Shown here one piece after another: positions 35,872 through 43,840 of a DNA stretch of 64,000 bases. Source of the stretch: an uncultured Saprospiraceae bacterium (GTDB lineage Bacteria; Bacteroidota; Bacteroidia; Chitinophagales; Saprospiraceae). The translations under genes were made by a program, and so were the position numbers. Every line of letters starts with the position of its first letter. Within the stretch, counting starts at the first letter, position 1. The stretch covers positions 62,001 through 126,000 of the forward strand of contig CALIAU010000001.1 in assembly GCA_938045585.1 (NCBI GenBank). Direction: 5' to 3'. The notes under the pieces were generated by a model. The model did no database searches, was not told the origin of the DNA, and saw nothing but the letters and a program-made list of their open reading frames with translations.

Positions 35872-37062
35872 ATGAATCAAAATTATTTTACTGAAGAGCA
35901 TAATTTATTCCGAGAAGGTTTCAGAACATTTTTAAAAAACGAGGTGGTACCACATTTAGACGAGTGGGAAAAGACAGGAACAATTGCTAGAGATATTTGG
36001 AAAAAGTTTGGAGAGATGGGCTACTTCGGAATTCGTTATCCAGAAAAATATGGCGGCTTAGATCTTGATATATTTTACCTAGTCATCTGGCTTGAAGAAT
36101 TACAACGTATAAATTCTGGTGGATTTGCGGCCGCAATGTGGGCACATACCTATTTAGCGATGACCCATCTCAATAAAGAAGGAAGTGAAGAGATAAAACA
36201 AAAATATCTAAGAGGAAGTATAGATGGCACTATGATGGGATGCCTATGCATAACTGAACCATTTGGCGGATCTGATGTAGGTGCCATGCGTACCACAGCA
36301 GTAAGAGAAGGAGATGAGTATGTGCTCAATGGCTCCAAAACATTTATCACAAATGGAGTTTACTCAGATTACCTTATAGTGATTGCAAAAATGGATGCAG
36401 ATATAAACCCTAAATCTATGGGTGTTTTTTTAGTAGATAGAGATACACCAGGCCTGAGCGCTTCTAAGTTAGATAAATTAGGTTGGCGTGCTTCTGATAC
36501 AGGTGAAATAGCATTCGATAATGTACGTATTCCTGCAAGTCATTTAATGGGCGAACCTGGAAAAGGATTTTATTATGTAATGGAGCATTTTGCCTTGGAA
36601 AGACTTATTATGGGAATTAATGCACATGCCCGAGCAGAATATGCCATTGAGTATACCTTAAAATATATGACAGAACGCATTGCGTTTGGAAAATCTTTAG
36701 ACAAGTTTCAAGTCTTAAGACACAGAGCAGCTGAAATGTCTGCTGAAGTGGAAATAATCAAAACGTTTAATTACCAAGTGGCCCATAGTCTAGATGCAGG
36801 GGAATATGTTGTAAAAGAAGCATGTATGTCTAAAATGCAAGCAACAAAAATTGCAGATGAGGTTATCTACGATTGCCTACAATTTTTAGGAGGATATGGC
36901 TATATGGAAGAATATCCGCTTGCTCGTATGTTTCGAGATAGCAGGTTAGGACCTATTGGAGGGGGTACATCTGAAATTCTAAAAGAGATTCTCGCTAAAA
37001 TGATTATTGATAAAAAAGAATATAAGTCAAAACTAAAGAAAGCTAAGCCTCTAGCTGTCTAA
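35872..37062 (+). CDS. Acyl-CoA dehydrogenase, isovaleryl/long-chain type
   Basis: 396 residues with all three domains. Conserved marks: GCLCITEPFGGSDVGAM, GSKTFITNGVYSDYLIV, YGYMEEYPLARMFRDSRL and IGGGTSEI. The medium-chain catalytic Glu position (EGT) is Gly here; the Glu of HFALERL aligns with the catalytic base of isovaleryl-CoA and long-chain dehydrogenases. It oxidises an acyl-CoA with FAD; chain length unknown. It is cotranscribed with tetR and divergent from the TRAP operon. Confidence 0.92.
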   Translation: MNQNYFTEEHNLFREGFRTFLKNEVVPHLDEWEKTGTIARDIWKKFGEMGYFGIRYPEKYGGLDLDIFYLVIWLEELQRINSGGFAAAMWAHTYLAMTHLNKEGSEEIKQKYLRGSIDGTMMGCLCITEPFGGSDVGAMRTTAVREGDEYVLNGSKTFITNGVYSDYLIVIAKMDADINPKSMGVFLVDRDTPGLSASKLDKLGWRASDTGEIAFDNVRIPASHLMGEPGKGFYYVMEHFALERLIMGINAHARAEYAIEYTLKYMTERIAFGKSLDKFQVLRHRAAEMSAEVEIIKTFNYQVAHSLDAGEYVVKEACMSKMQATKIADEVIYDCLQFLGGYGYMEEYPLARMFRDSRLGPIGGGTSEILKEILAKMIIDKKEYKSKLKKAKPLAV

Positions 37063-37238
37063 TAGTGATGTTCTTACCATTAGATGATTTGCGGATTTAG
37101 ATACAGTTTAAAACATCCTTAATCCAATTTCTAATAATCTTTTATTATTATCGACTAAGATGATTTTAGACAGAAGTATTGCAATTGATTTATCCAGTGG
37201 TCCAGCTTATTTAGAAATAGATTACTTTTAAGAGATCT

Positions 37239-38549
37239 ATGCTTAAACATTTGTTAGAGAACATTAGAAATATTGGAGTTCATCCGCATCTAAGTGATGA
37301 GGAAAGTAGTGTTGTGAAAATGGTAAATGATGGATTAATAATAGCTATCATTTTTACAATTTTGGACACCATAATCTCGCTTCTAACAGGAAAGATAGAT
37401 ACCGCTTTGTTTACCATGATGTTTCCTGTCCTTTTTATGCTATCTATGGTGTTGCATCACTATGGTAAGTATTATTTAGCTAAGGTATTTCTCATAACTA
37501 TTTTGGGAGTACTGTTGGTTATACAATCTTATTTTTTTGGAGATACAGTTGACATAACAAATCTATTTATTGTTTTGATAGTATTTGTAATAGTTGTGTT
37601 TGAAAAAGATTTTCTTTCTATAATAATATTTACCCTATATATTTTACTGGCATTCTTTTTAAAAAATTGGATAGTCAAAAACTTAGATCATCCCTTGGCA
37701 AATGAAGGAATGATATATGCTAAAGAAGTATATTTCATTCTATCCTTAATACTTACAAGTATATTAATTTTGAGAGTGCTAAAGCGTAAGCAGAGATATA
37801 TAGATTTATCAAATAGCTTGCTTACTGATTTAGAAAAAAATAATTCTGCACTCAAAGAAAGTAATGATAGACTAAAGAGTTTTGCATATGCAACTTCCCA
37901 TGATTTGAAAACACCCTTGAGAAATGTAGCAAGTTATATTGAATTGTTGTCACGGCGAATTTCAAATTTAGACGATCAAAAAATTCAAGATTATTTGTCT
38001 CTGACTAAGAAAGGGGTTGGAATAATGAACGAAAGTATAGACGACATTCTTACTCTTTCAAGTCTAGAGTACAATTCAGAGAGATGGGTAATTTTGGATT
38101 TGGAAGAAATAATTGATGAACTCAAATTTAATTATCAAGTTAAGTTAGAATCTGATAGTTTGGAAATTAGAACAAAAGCCTTGCCTAAGATTTTGGGTAA
38201 TAGAGCCCAATTAATTGTATTGTTTCAAAATCTAATTGATAATAGCATAAAATATAATGAGAATTCTAAGGTCATTATCCAAATGTATGGAGAGAAAAGA
38301 TCAACGGATACTTTAATTTTATTTAAAGATAACGGTATTGGAATAGAGCAAGAATATGATACTTATATTTTTGAACCCTTCAAACGTCTACATAGTAATT
38401 CTAAATATGATGGGACTGGGCTAGGTCTGGCAATCGTTAAAAAAATCATGGATTCACACAGTGGATCTATAAAACTGCAGAACAATAAACAGAATTTCGG
38501 GACACTGTTCGAACTTCGTTTCCCAAAGTTAAATAATGACAAGGGGTAG
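37239..38549 (+). CDS. Orphan sensor histidine kinase with six-helix membrane input
   Basis: 436 residues. An N-terminal region of about six hydrophobic helices (residues ~30-185) resembles the 5TM/7TM-like inputs. Then a short coiled coil, the His-phosphorylation box SHDLKTPLRNVASYIELL, and the ATPase with NLIDNSIKYNE (N), FKDNGIGIEQE (G1) and GTGLGLAIVKKIM (G2). No receiver domain and no adjacent response-regulator gene. It shares the SFAYxxSHDLKxPLRN box with the TPR kinase 1 kb downstream. Confidence 0.9.
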   Translation: MLKHLLENIRNIGVHPHLSDEESSVVKMVNDGLIIAIIFTILDTIISLLTGKIDTALFTMMFPVLFMLSMVLHHYGKYYLAKVFLITILGVLLVIQSYFFGDTVDITNLFIVLIVFVIVVFEKDFLSIIIFTLYILLAFFLKNWIVKNLDHPLANEGMIYAKEVYFILSLILTSILILRVLKRKQRYIDLSNSLLTDLEKNNSALKESNDRLKSFAYATSHDLKTPLRNVASYIELLSRRISNLDDQKIQDYLSLTKKGVGIMNESIDDILTLSSLEYNSERWVILDLEEIIDELKFNYQVKLESDSLEIRTKALPKILGNRAQLIVLFQNLIDNSIKYNENSKVIIQMYGEKRSTDTLILFKDNGIGIEQEYDTYIFEPFKRLHSNSKYDGTGLGLAIVKKIMDSHSGSIKLQNNKQNFGTLFELRFPKLNNDKG

Positions 38550-38591
38550 TTTTCCGTTCTTCTTTTCTGTCCGGTGTTTATTTGTAATTAT

Positions 38592-39200
38592 CTAAGAGTC
38601 TTCATAACTATGCTTTCCTCTTGTCCAGCCATTTTTGCCTAAGTATTTTACTCCATCATCAGCTGCAGGCTCTTCTAATTGTGTACCCATAGAATCATTC
38701 CATCTGTTTAGATATCCAAATAATGCTATTACAGCTAAAATTTCAACAATTTCACCGTCATCCCAATGTGCGTGCAAACGATCCGATATTTCTTGATTTA
38801 CCGCATTAGGTATAGAAGAGGCAGCGATGGCAAAATCAAAAACTGCTCGTTCTGCCTCTGAAAAGGCAGGGTAGCTTTTGTAATCCCATATATTATTTAG
38901 TTTATCTTGTTCGGACCCATAACGCTCGGCAGCTCGAATAGCATGTGCTTCACAGTATCGACATCCTGCTGTCCTACTAGAAATATAGGCCAATAGACGT
39001 TTCAAACCACTGGTGACTCTGCCTTTATTCTCCATGACTGCCTGATTCATCTCTAGAAAAGCGCTTGCAATCCTAGGTCGGTGCATCATTGTGAATAGGC
39101 TATTGGGGGTAAAACCAAGAGTTTCTTGATAAAATTCAGCCATCTCCTTGGCTTTCGTGCTTGCGTTTTTATCTAGAGGAGTAACTAAGGGTTTTTTCAT
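38592..39200 (-). CDS. Carboxymuconolactone-decarboxylase/AhpD-like protein
   Basis: 202 residues from the ATG at 39200. The redox motif CRYCEAHAIRAAERYG (CxxC followed by His) is typical of AhpD-like, peroxidase-related enzymes of the CMD superfamily. The flanks YQETLGFTPNSLFTMMHRPRIASAFLEMNQAVM and VEILAVIALFGYLNRWNDSM fit the same group. It probably acts in peroxide or thiol redox chemistry. It lies alone on the minus strand between the two kinases. Confidence 0.85.
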   Translation of the reverse strand: MKKPLVTPLDKNASTKAKEMAEFYQETLGFTPNSLFTMMHRPRIASAFLEMNQAVMENKGRVTSGLKRLLAYISSRTAGCRYCEAHAIRAAERYGSEQDKLNNIWDYKSYPAFSEAERAVFDFAIAASSIPNAVNQEISDRLHAHWDDGEIVEILAVIALFGYLNRWNDSMGTQLEEPAADDGVKYLGKNGWTRGKHSYEDS

Positions 39201-39317
39201 TTTTCTTTTTTGCAAATGTAAATAATTTACTAGAAGTATTTCGTCGCTTAGAATGCTTACATAAATGTCAGCTAAAAGGACTATTTTAGCACTATATCAG
39301 TATTGAAAACAATCGGA

Positions 39318-41387
39318 ATGGAAAGGATTTTTAGATCATTGCTATTTAGGTCTGTTATTATTTGTATTCTCAGTACAAGTTATTCAGCTACCATTTTAGG
39401 AAAAGATCCAAATTTAGATAGCCTAAAGTCTTTAATACGTATTGATAATACAGATATATCGCAGGTTGATTTACTGAATGATATAGCATTTATCTACAAT
39501 AAATCAGACTTAGATACTACCTTCCATTATGCAAGTATTGCCTTAGAAAAGGCTAAAAAATTATCCTATGTCATAGGAGAGGCAAGAGCACTCAATTTAG
39601 TAAGTGGAAAGTATTTATATAAGAAAGATTATGATACTTCCATCCAATTAAATGAGGAAGCCTTACAATTGGTAAAGGATAGCTCTAATCATAAAATACT
39701 TTCTCAGATTTATAACACACTTGCAGTAAATTATTATTACATGCAGGATCAAGCAAGGAGTATTGCTCTGCTTCAACGTTCCTTGGACGAATCAAAATTG
39801 GCTAAAGATTCTCTTAGTACAGTTATTATAAGTACAAATATTGGTTTCTTGCATTTAGAAAATAACGAATTAGACTTAGTCGAGGATTACCTTAATGAAT
39901 CTGCTGAGATATCTGAAAAAATTGATTATACCCTTGGAAAGACCTTAGCTCTGAGAAATTTAGGAACCCTATATTACAAAAGAGGGAATAAGGACAAAGC
40001 TATCGCATTATACCAAAAGGGATTAGCTCTTTCTGTTGCGAATGATGACCATTTTAATACAGGCCATATCAATCTCTTACTAGGAAAAGCATATCACGAA
40101 AACCAAATGTATAATGAAGCCCTATCATATTATTTTGAAGCAGTCAAGCATTTTAAAATTCGTAAAGAAGATCAGACAACCATAGATTGTTACTTTCAAA
40201 TTTCAGAACTCTACTTTGATACGCAGAAATATGAAGATGCAATGCAATACGCAAATTTAGGAAAAGACTTAGCAGATACGGATGCAACATTTGAACATCA
40301 AGTACGCTATAGCGAGCTAATGGCCAATGCCTATGAAGCAAAAAATAACTTACCTCTTGCATTTAAGTACCAAAAAGAACTTAAGTCTTGGAGTGATAGT
40401 CTATACAATCGGGAAAAAAAACAAAAAGTAAATGAACTTGAGAGAAAATATCAGCTGCAAAGAATTGATGTAGAAAATCAGTTACTTAAAGAGGAAAAAG
40501 CAAAGCAATCCGCAGTCATAAGCGAACAGAAAACTAGGACTATTGCATTTGTTATTTTTTCATTATTGGCATCTGCCTTAGCCTTTGTATTGTATAGAAG
40601 TATAAAAGCAAGTAGAAATTATAGTACAAAATTAGAACAGGTAGTACAACAACGTACCCTAGACTTAAAGGTAGCAAATAACGAATTGAAACGTTCAAAT
40701 GAAGAGCTTGAAAGTTTTGCATATATCGCCTCGCATGATTTGAAAGAGCCCTTAAGAAATATCTCAACGTTTTCACAATTGATCAAGAAAGAACTTGGTG
40801 AAAAGACAAATACAAAATTGGACAGTTACATTGGTATAATTAACGGGATGACCGAACAAATGAATTTTTTGGTAACAGGAATTCTTCAGTATTCTAAAAC
40901 AGCAAATGCACGTGACTATAAACCAGTAGATCTGAACTTAATTTGTAAGAATGTACAAGAATATCTTAAAGTACAAATTGATGAGAAACGTGCTAAGATT
41001 ACTGTAGATAGACTCCCCACTATAATGGCGAATGAGGCACAAATATTCCAAGTGTTTAAAAACCTTATTGAGAACGGGATTAAATACACGACGTGTTGTC
41101 AACCTCAAATCCACGTAAAATATGAGGAAGATAAGAACTTGCATGCTTTTTCCATCACAGATAATGGAATCGGTATTGATGAGAAATACCTAGATCAGAT
41201 TTTTGAAATGTTTAATAGACTACACAACAGATCCGAATTTAAAGGAGCTGGACTAGGCTTATCTATTGTCAAAAAAATAGTTCATGGGATGGGTGGTGAT
41301 ATTACTGTGGAAAGTATGCCAGGGGAGGGGAGTGTTTTTAAGTTTACTTTACCTAAAAAACAAATAAAGGAAGAAAACCTAAGTTAG
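39318..41387 (+). CDS. TPR-containing sensor histidine kinase
   Basis: 689 residues from the ATG at 39318. Order: signal/anchor helix; periplasmic tetratricopeptide repeats (residues ~75-360, e.g. NLGTLYYKRGNKDKAIALYQKGLAL); coiled coil; membrane helix TIAFVIFSLLASALAFVLY; second coiled coil; box SHDLKEPLRNISTFSQLI; ATPase motifs NLIENGIKYTT, ITDNGIGIDEK, GAGLGLSIVKKI. This is the common Bacteroidota TPR-kinase layout. No receiver or regulator gene is next to it. The final codons form one arm of the yceI terminator hairpin. Confidence 0.9.
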   Translation: MERIFRSLLFRSVIICILSTSYSATILGKDPNLDSLKSLIRIDNTDISQVDLLNDIAFIYNKSDLDTTFHYASIALEKAKKLSYVIGEARALNLVSGKYLYKKDYDTSIQLNEEALQLVKDSSNHKILSQIYNTLAVNYYYMQDQARSIALLQRSLDESKLAKDSLSTVIISTNIGFLHLENNELDLVEDYLNESAEISEKIDYTLGKTLALRNLGTLYYKRGNKDKAIALYQKGLALSVANDDHFNTGHINLLLGKAYHENQMYNEALSYYFEAVKHFKIRKEDQTTIDCYFQISELYFDTQKYEDAMQYANLGKDLADTDATFEHQVRYSELMANAYEAKNNLPLAFKYQKELKSWSDSLYNREKKQKVNELERKYQLQRIDVENQLLKEEKAKQSAVISEQKTRTIAFVIFSLLASALAFVLYRSIKASRNYSTKLEQVVQQRTLDLKVANNELKRSNEELESFAYIASHDLKEPLRNISTFSQLIKKELGEKTNTKLDSYIGIINGMTEQMNFLVTGILQYSKTANARDYKPVDLNLICKNVQEYLKVQIDEKRAKITVDRLPTIMANEAQIFQVFKNLIENGIKYTTCCQPQIHVKYEEDKNLHAFSITDNGIGIDEKYLDQIFEMFNRLHNRSEFKGAGLGLSIVKKIVHGMGGDITVESMPGEGSVFKFTLPKKQIKEENLS

Positions 41388-41404
41388 TACTTAAGTTTTC
41401 TTCC
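41369..41404 (-). terminator. Terminator of the marR-yceI operon
   Basis: GGAAGAAAACCTAAG and CTTAAGTTTTCTTCC pair with one mismatch over 15 bp around a 6-base loop. In the minus direction it is followed by CTTTATTTGTTTTTT. It overlaps the last codons of the TPR kinase. Confidence 0.65.
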
Positions 41405-41412
41405 AAAACAAT

Positions 41413-42000
41413 TTATTTGACAACAAGCATTACACTAAGATCAAAATCATCATAAATGGTTTTGTCACCTAGGTTATCAAAAAAACTTCCTGAGCCATAA
41501 CGCACATCAAAATCTGTTCTGTCAATTGTAATGTCCGCACGCACCTTTGTATCTCCTTTCATGTTTTCTACTTGCGCATTAAACTTTATCTCTTTCGTCG
41601 TTTCTTTAATGGTAAGATCACCAACAATCTTATAGTCACCCTCCATTCCTCTTGAACTTACCTTAGTAATTTGGAAAGTTGCTGTTGGATATAGTTTTAC
41701 CCCAAAAAAGTCTTCGGATTTTAAATGTCCCTCTAGTTTAGCTGCTCCACCTCCTTGTAGATCAGTGCATTTAATTGAATTCATATCAATAACAAACTTA
41801 CCACCAGTCAGTACACCCTCGCTCATCTCTAACTCACCAGACTGGAGTTGTATAGTACCCATGTGGGAACCTGTTACTTTCTTACCGCTCCATTCCACAG
41901 AAGATTTTGTTAAATCTATTGCCGATGTTTCCATTCCAGTAAACGACAAACCAATTAAGAGAACAAGAGCACCTACGCTCATTAGCATCATTTTTTTCAT
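41413..42000 (-). CDS. YceI-family lipid-binding protein
   Basis: 195 residues with a signal peptide (MLMSVGALVLLIGLSFTG). The lipocalin-like YceI core is seen in SSVEWSGKKVTGSHMGTIQL, LKSEDFFGVKLYPTATFQITKV and the C-terminal KTIYDDFDLSVMLVV. Family members bind polyisoprenoids or amphiphiles in the periplasm. It follows a marR gene by 44 bases, and is cotranscribed. Confidence 0.9.
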   Translation of the reverse strand: MKKMMLMSVGALVLLIGLSFTGMETSAIDLTKSSVEWSGKKVTGSHMGTIQLQSGELEMSEGVLTGGKFVIDMNSIKCTDLQGGGAAKLEGHLKSEDFFGVKLYPTATFQITKVSSRGMEGDYKIVGDLTIKETTKEIKFNAQVENMKGDTKVRADITIDRTDFDVRYGSGSFFDNLGDKTIYDDFDLSVMLVVK

Positions 42001-42044
42001 TGTACAGTTTTTATTTAAGTTTTAAAAAATAGTTCTTTAGAGGT

Positions 42045-42497
42045 CTAAGACCTTAATTTATCTAGCAGAGTACTTAATTGTTCTGCCTCTTTTTTACTAA
42101 GCTTTCCAGCTATATTTTCAATGTTAGAATCTGAATCAGAAATCTTATTTAATAATTGTTTGCCCAACTTAGTAATCTGAACATCAACACGACGCTTGTC
42201 AAGGTTACTTTTACTTTTTTCTACTAATCCTTTTACTTCTAAACGGTCTACCATGCGTGAAGCATCCGACATCTTTTCAACAAGTCGTTGACGAATATCA
42301 CAAGTTGATATCGCCTTGTTCGCACCTTTCAAAATCCGCAATACATTATATTGTTGTCCAGTTAATTCATACTGAGAGAACACCCTTTGTAATTCTGCTT
42401 TTACCCAAGCATGCGTATATATGAGATTCACCAATGCCTTTTGATAGGACGACTCAAAGGGCTTAGACTGTTTAAGAGCTTCTTCAATACGAATCAT
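42045..42497 (-). CDS. MarR-family regulator upstream of yceI
   Basis: 150 residues. Winged helix: YELTGQQYNVLRILKGANKAISTCDIRQRLVEKMSDASRMVDRLEVKGLVEKSKSNLDKRRVDVQITKLG. It precedes yceI in one operon. Two palindromes related to ATGTTrcAACAT sit 13-39 bases upstream of its start, which suggests autoregulation. Confidence 0.92.
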   Translation of the reverse strand: MIRIEEALKQSKPFESSYQKALVNLIYTHAWVKAELQRVFSQYELTGQQYNVLRILKGANKAISTCDIRQRLVEKMSDASRMVDRLEVKGLVEKSKSNLDKRRVDVQITKLGKQLLNKISDSDSNIENIAGKLSKKEAEQLSTLLDKLRS

Positions 42498-42509
42498 AAA
42501 TCAAATATA

Positions 42510-42536
42510 ATGTTATAACATCAATGTTGCAACATT
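42510..42536. promoter_or_regulatory. Tandem palindromes, probable MarR operators
   Basis: ATGTTATAACAT (42510-42521) and AATGTTGCAACATT (42523-42536) are both perfect palindromes of the same TGTT-nn-AACA design, their centres 14 bases apart, just upstream of marR. Such spacing permits two dimers side by side. Confidence 0.7.
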
Positions 42537-42620
42537 AAAATGTAATTTTTTGATCACATACCAATTATTCGTAGGATGTACCTTCAAATCCATATTCTAA
42601 TCTAAGCTCTAGCATCAAAT

Positions 42621-42658
42621 AAAAAAGCGATGACAAGAATCCTTATCACCGCTTTTTT
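42621..42658 (-). terminator. Terminator of the Bax-inhibitor-1 gene
   Basis: AAAAAAGCG ... CGCTTTTTT: a 9-bp perfect base plus TGA/TCA and AAG/CTT pairs higher in the stem, 22 bases after the gene's stop. A/T runs on both sides would allow termination in both directions. Confidence 0.8.
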
Positions 42659-42679
42659 ACTTTTTTAGTATCTACTTTC

Positions 42680-43444
42680 TTAGTCGCTCTGTAACTTACT
42701 CAGTAATCGTAAGAATTCAACATACAACCATATAAGAGTAAAGAGCAGCCCCATACCAAATAGCCATTCATAATGCTTTGCTAATTGATTACGTTCCCCT
42801 TTTTCAAAATTATCAAAGTCTAACAATAGATTTAGAGCAGCAACTCCAATGACAACTACAGTTATTCCTATACCTATGGTGCCTGACTCATGGATAAATG
42901 GAATTTCAAATCCAACAAAATGTCCAACCCAACTAATTAAATAAACTAGCATAATTGCTCCTACTGCCATCGATACTCCCATTCTAAACTTATCCGTAAC
43001 CTGAATGAGACCTGACTTATATACAAGAAGCATAGTGAGTAGGGTACATATTGTTAAACTCACCGCCTGAAATAAAATACCTTCAAATTGCGCAGCATAA
43101 ATTGCTGAGACAGTTCCCACAAACAGCCCTTCCAAGATTGCATACAAAGGCGCTAGGGTAGGCGCAAAGTGCGGTTTGAAACTAGTAAACATATATACCG
43201 CTGCTCCTCCCAAAACACCCACAGGCATATAAATACTTGCCGGACTCATAAATGAGAAGACTGCTGCAACTAACATGATACCTACTAATAAAATGGTTTT
43301 ATTCACTGCACCGCTCACAGTCATGTACTCCGTAGCCTCATCAAAAGAACCACCTGTTCTTGCTTTTTCTAAAGTTTCAACCTTAGCCTTAGCAATTGCT
43401 TTATCATTTAGCATGGGGTTGTTAGATTTAAATATTCTACTCAT
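42680..43444 (-). CDS. Bax inhibitor-1/YccA-family membrane protein
   Basis: 254 residues with seven hydrophobic helices. YAILEGLFVGTVSAIYAAQFEGILFQAVSLT is the BI-1/YccA-type signature, close to the YbhL/YccA branch with a soluble N-terminal segment. In E. coli YccA binds FtsH and TMBIM relatives are pH-sensitive Ca2+ leak channels; the role here is unknown. It stands alone with its own terminator. Confidence 0.9.
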   Translation of the reverse strand: MSRIFKSNNPMLNDKAIAKAKVETLEKARTGGSFDEATEYMTVSGAVNKTILLVGIMLVAAVFSFMSPASIYMPVGVLGGAAVYMFTSFKPHFAPTLAPLYAILEGLFVGTVSAIYAAQFEGILFQAVSLTICTLLTMLLVYKSGLIQVTDKFRMGVSMAVGAIMLVYLISWVGHFVGFEIPFIHESGTIGIGITVVVIGVAALNLLLDFDNFEKGERNQLAKHYEWLFGMGLLFTLIWLYVEFLRLLSKLQSD

Positions 43445-43786
43445 TTTTCTTCGTTTTAATACATTTTACTACAATATATACAACACAAGCAGAAATATAT
43501 AAGTTTCAGCAGCTTAGTTAATATCTCTTAAGGTTTATGGGATAATGACTTCTTGGGCGATACCTGCTTGCTACGCATTTCGGCGCAGGTCATCCAGGGG
43601 TTCCGTCGCCAAAAGAATTGTGGCGACAGCTTTTGGCCCTGCCTGCTTCCGCACGTAGGCGGGTTCCTTACCAACTGCCTTCCGAGGAACGCAGGCAGGC
43701 CCTTATCGCAAAAAATTCCTAATTAAATTTCTCTGACACCCATATATCACTTACCATAAAGGGATAAACCGTTTTTAGACTTAACA
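43445..43786. other. Intergenic region with GC-rich palindromic block
   Basis: No gene. The 43552-43700 part is a complex of inverted repeats described separately; the flanks are AT-rich and show nothing. Confidence 0.7.
43552..43700. repeat. GC-rich palindromic repeat complex (copy 2)
   Basis: Nested inverted repeats: ACCTGC (43562) with GCAGGT (43585); GCCAAAAG (43608) with CTTTTGGC (43630); CCTGCCTGC (43638) with GCAGGCAGG (43691). The last pair repeats the arms of the element at 12227. GC content is far above the flanks. There is no ORF; the block looks like a folded, dispersed intergenic element. Confidence 0.7.
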
Positions 43787-43820
43787 AAAAAAAGGCCGTC
43801 CAATTAGGACGGCCTTTTTT
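43787..43820 (-). terminator. Strong terminator after the giant repeat gene
   Basis: GGCCGTCC, loop AATTA, GGACGGCC: an 8-bp perfect stem with A-run on one side and T-run on the other, 21 bases past the stop of the giant gene. It can work in both directions. Confidence 0.9.
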
Positions 43821-43840
43821 ATATCATGAACAAGAAGTGA

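Noticed and set aside
37160-37231. 23-codon ORF (MILDRSIAIDLSS...) before the histidine kinase
   Set aside because: Too short to support; no ribosome-binding or conservation evidence available from the sequence alone.
43787-43820. Hairpin as an attenuator or integration site
   Set aside because: A perfect GC stem with A and T runs, directly after a stop codon, is fully explained as a bidirectional terminator.
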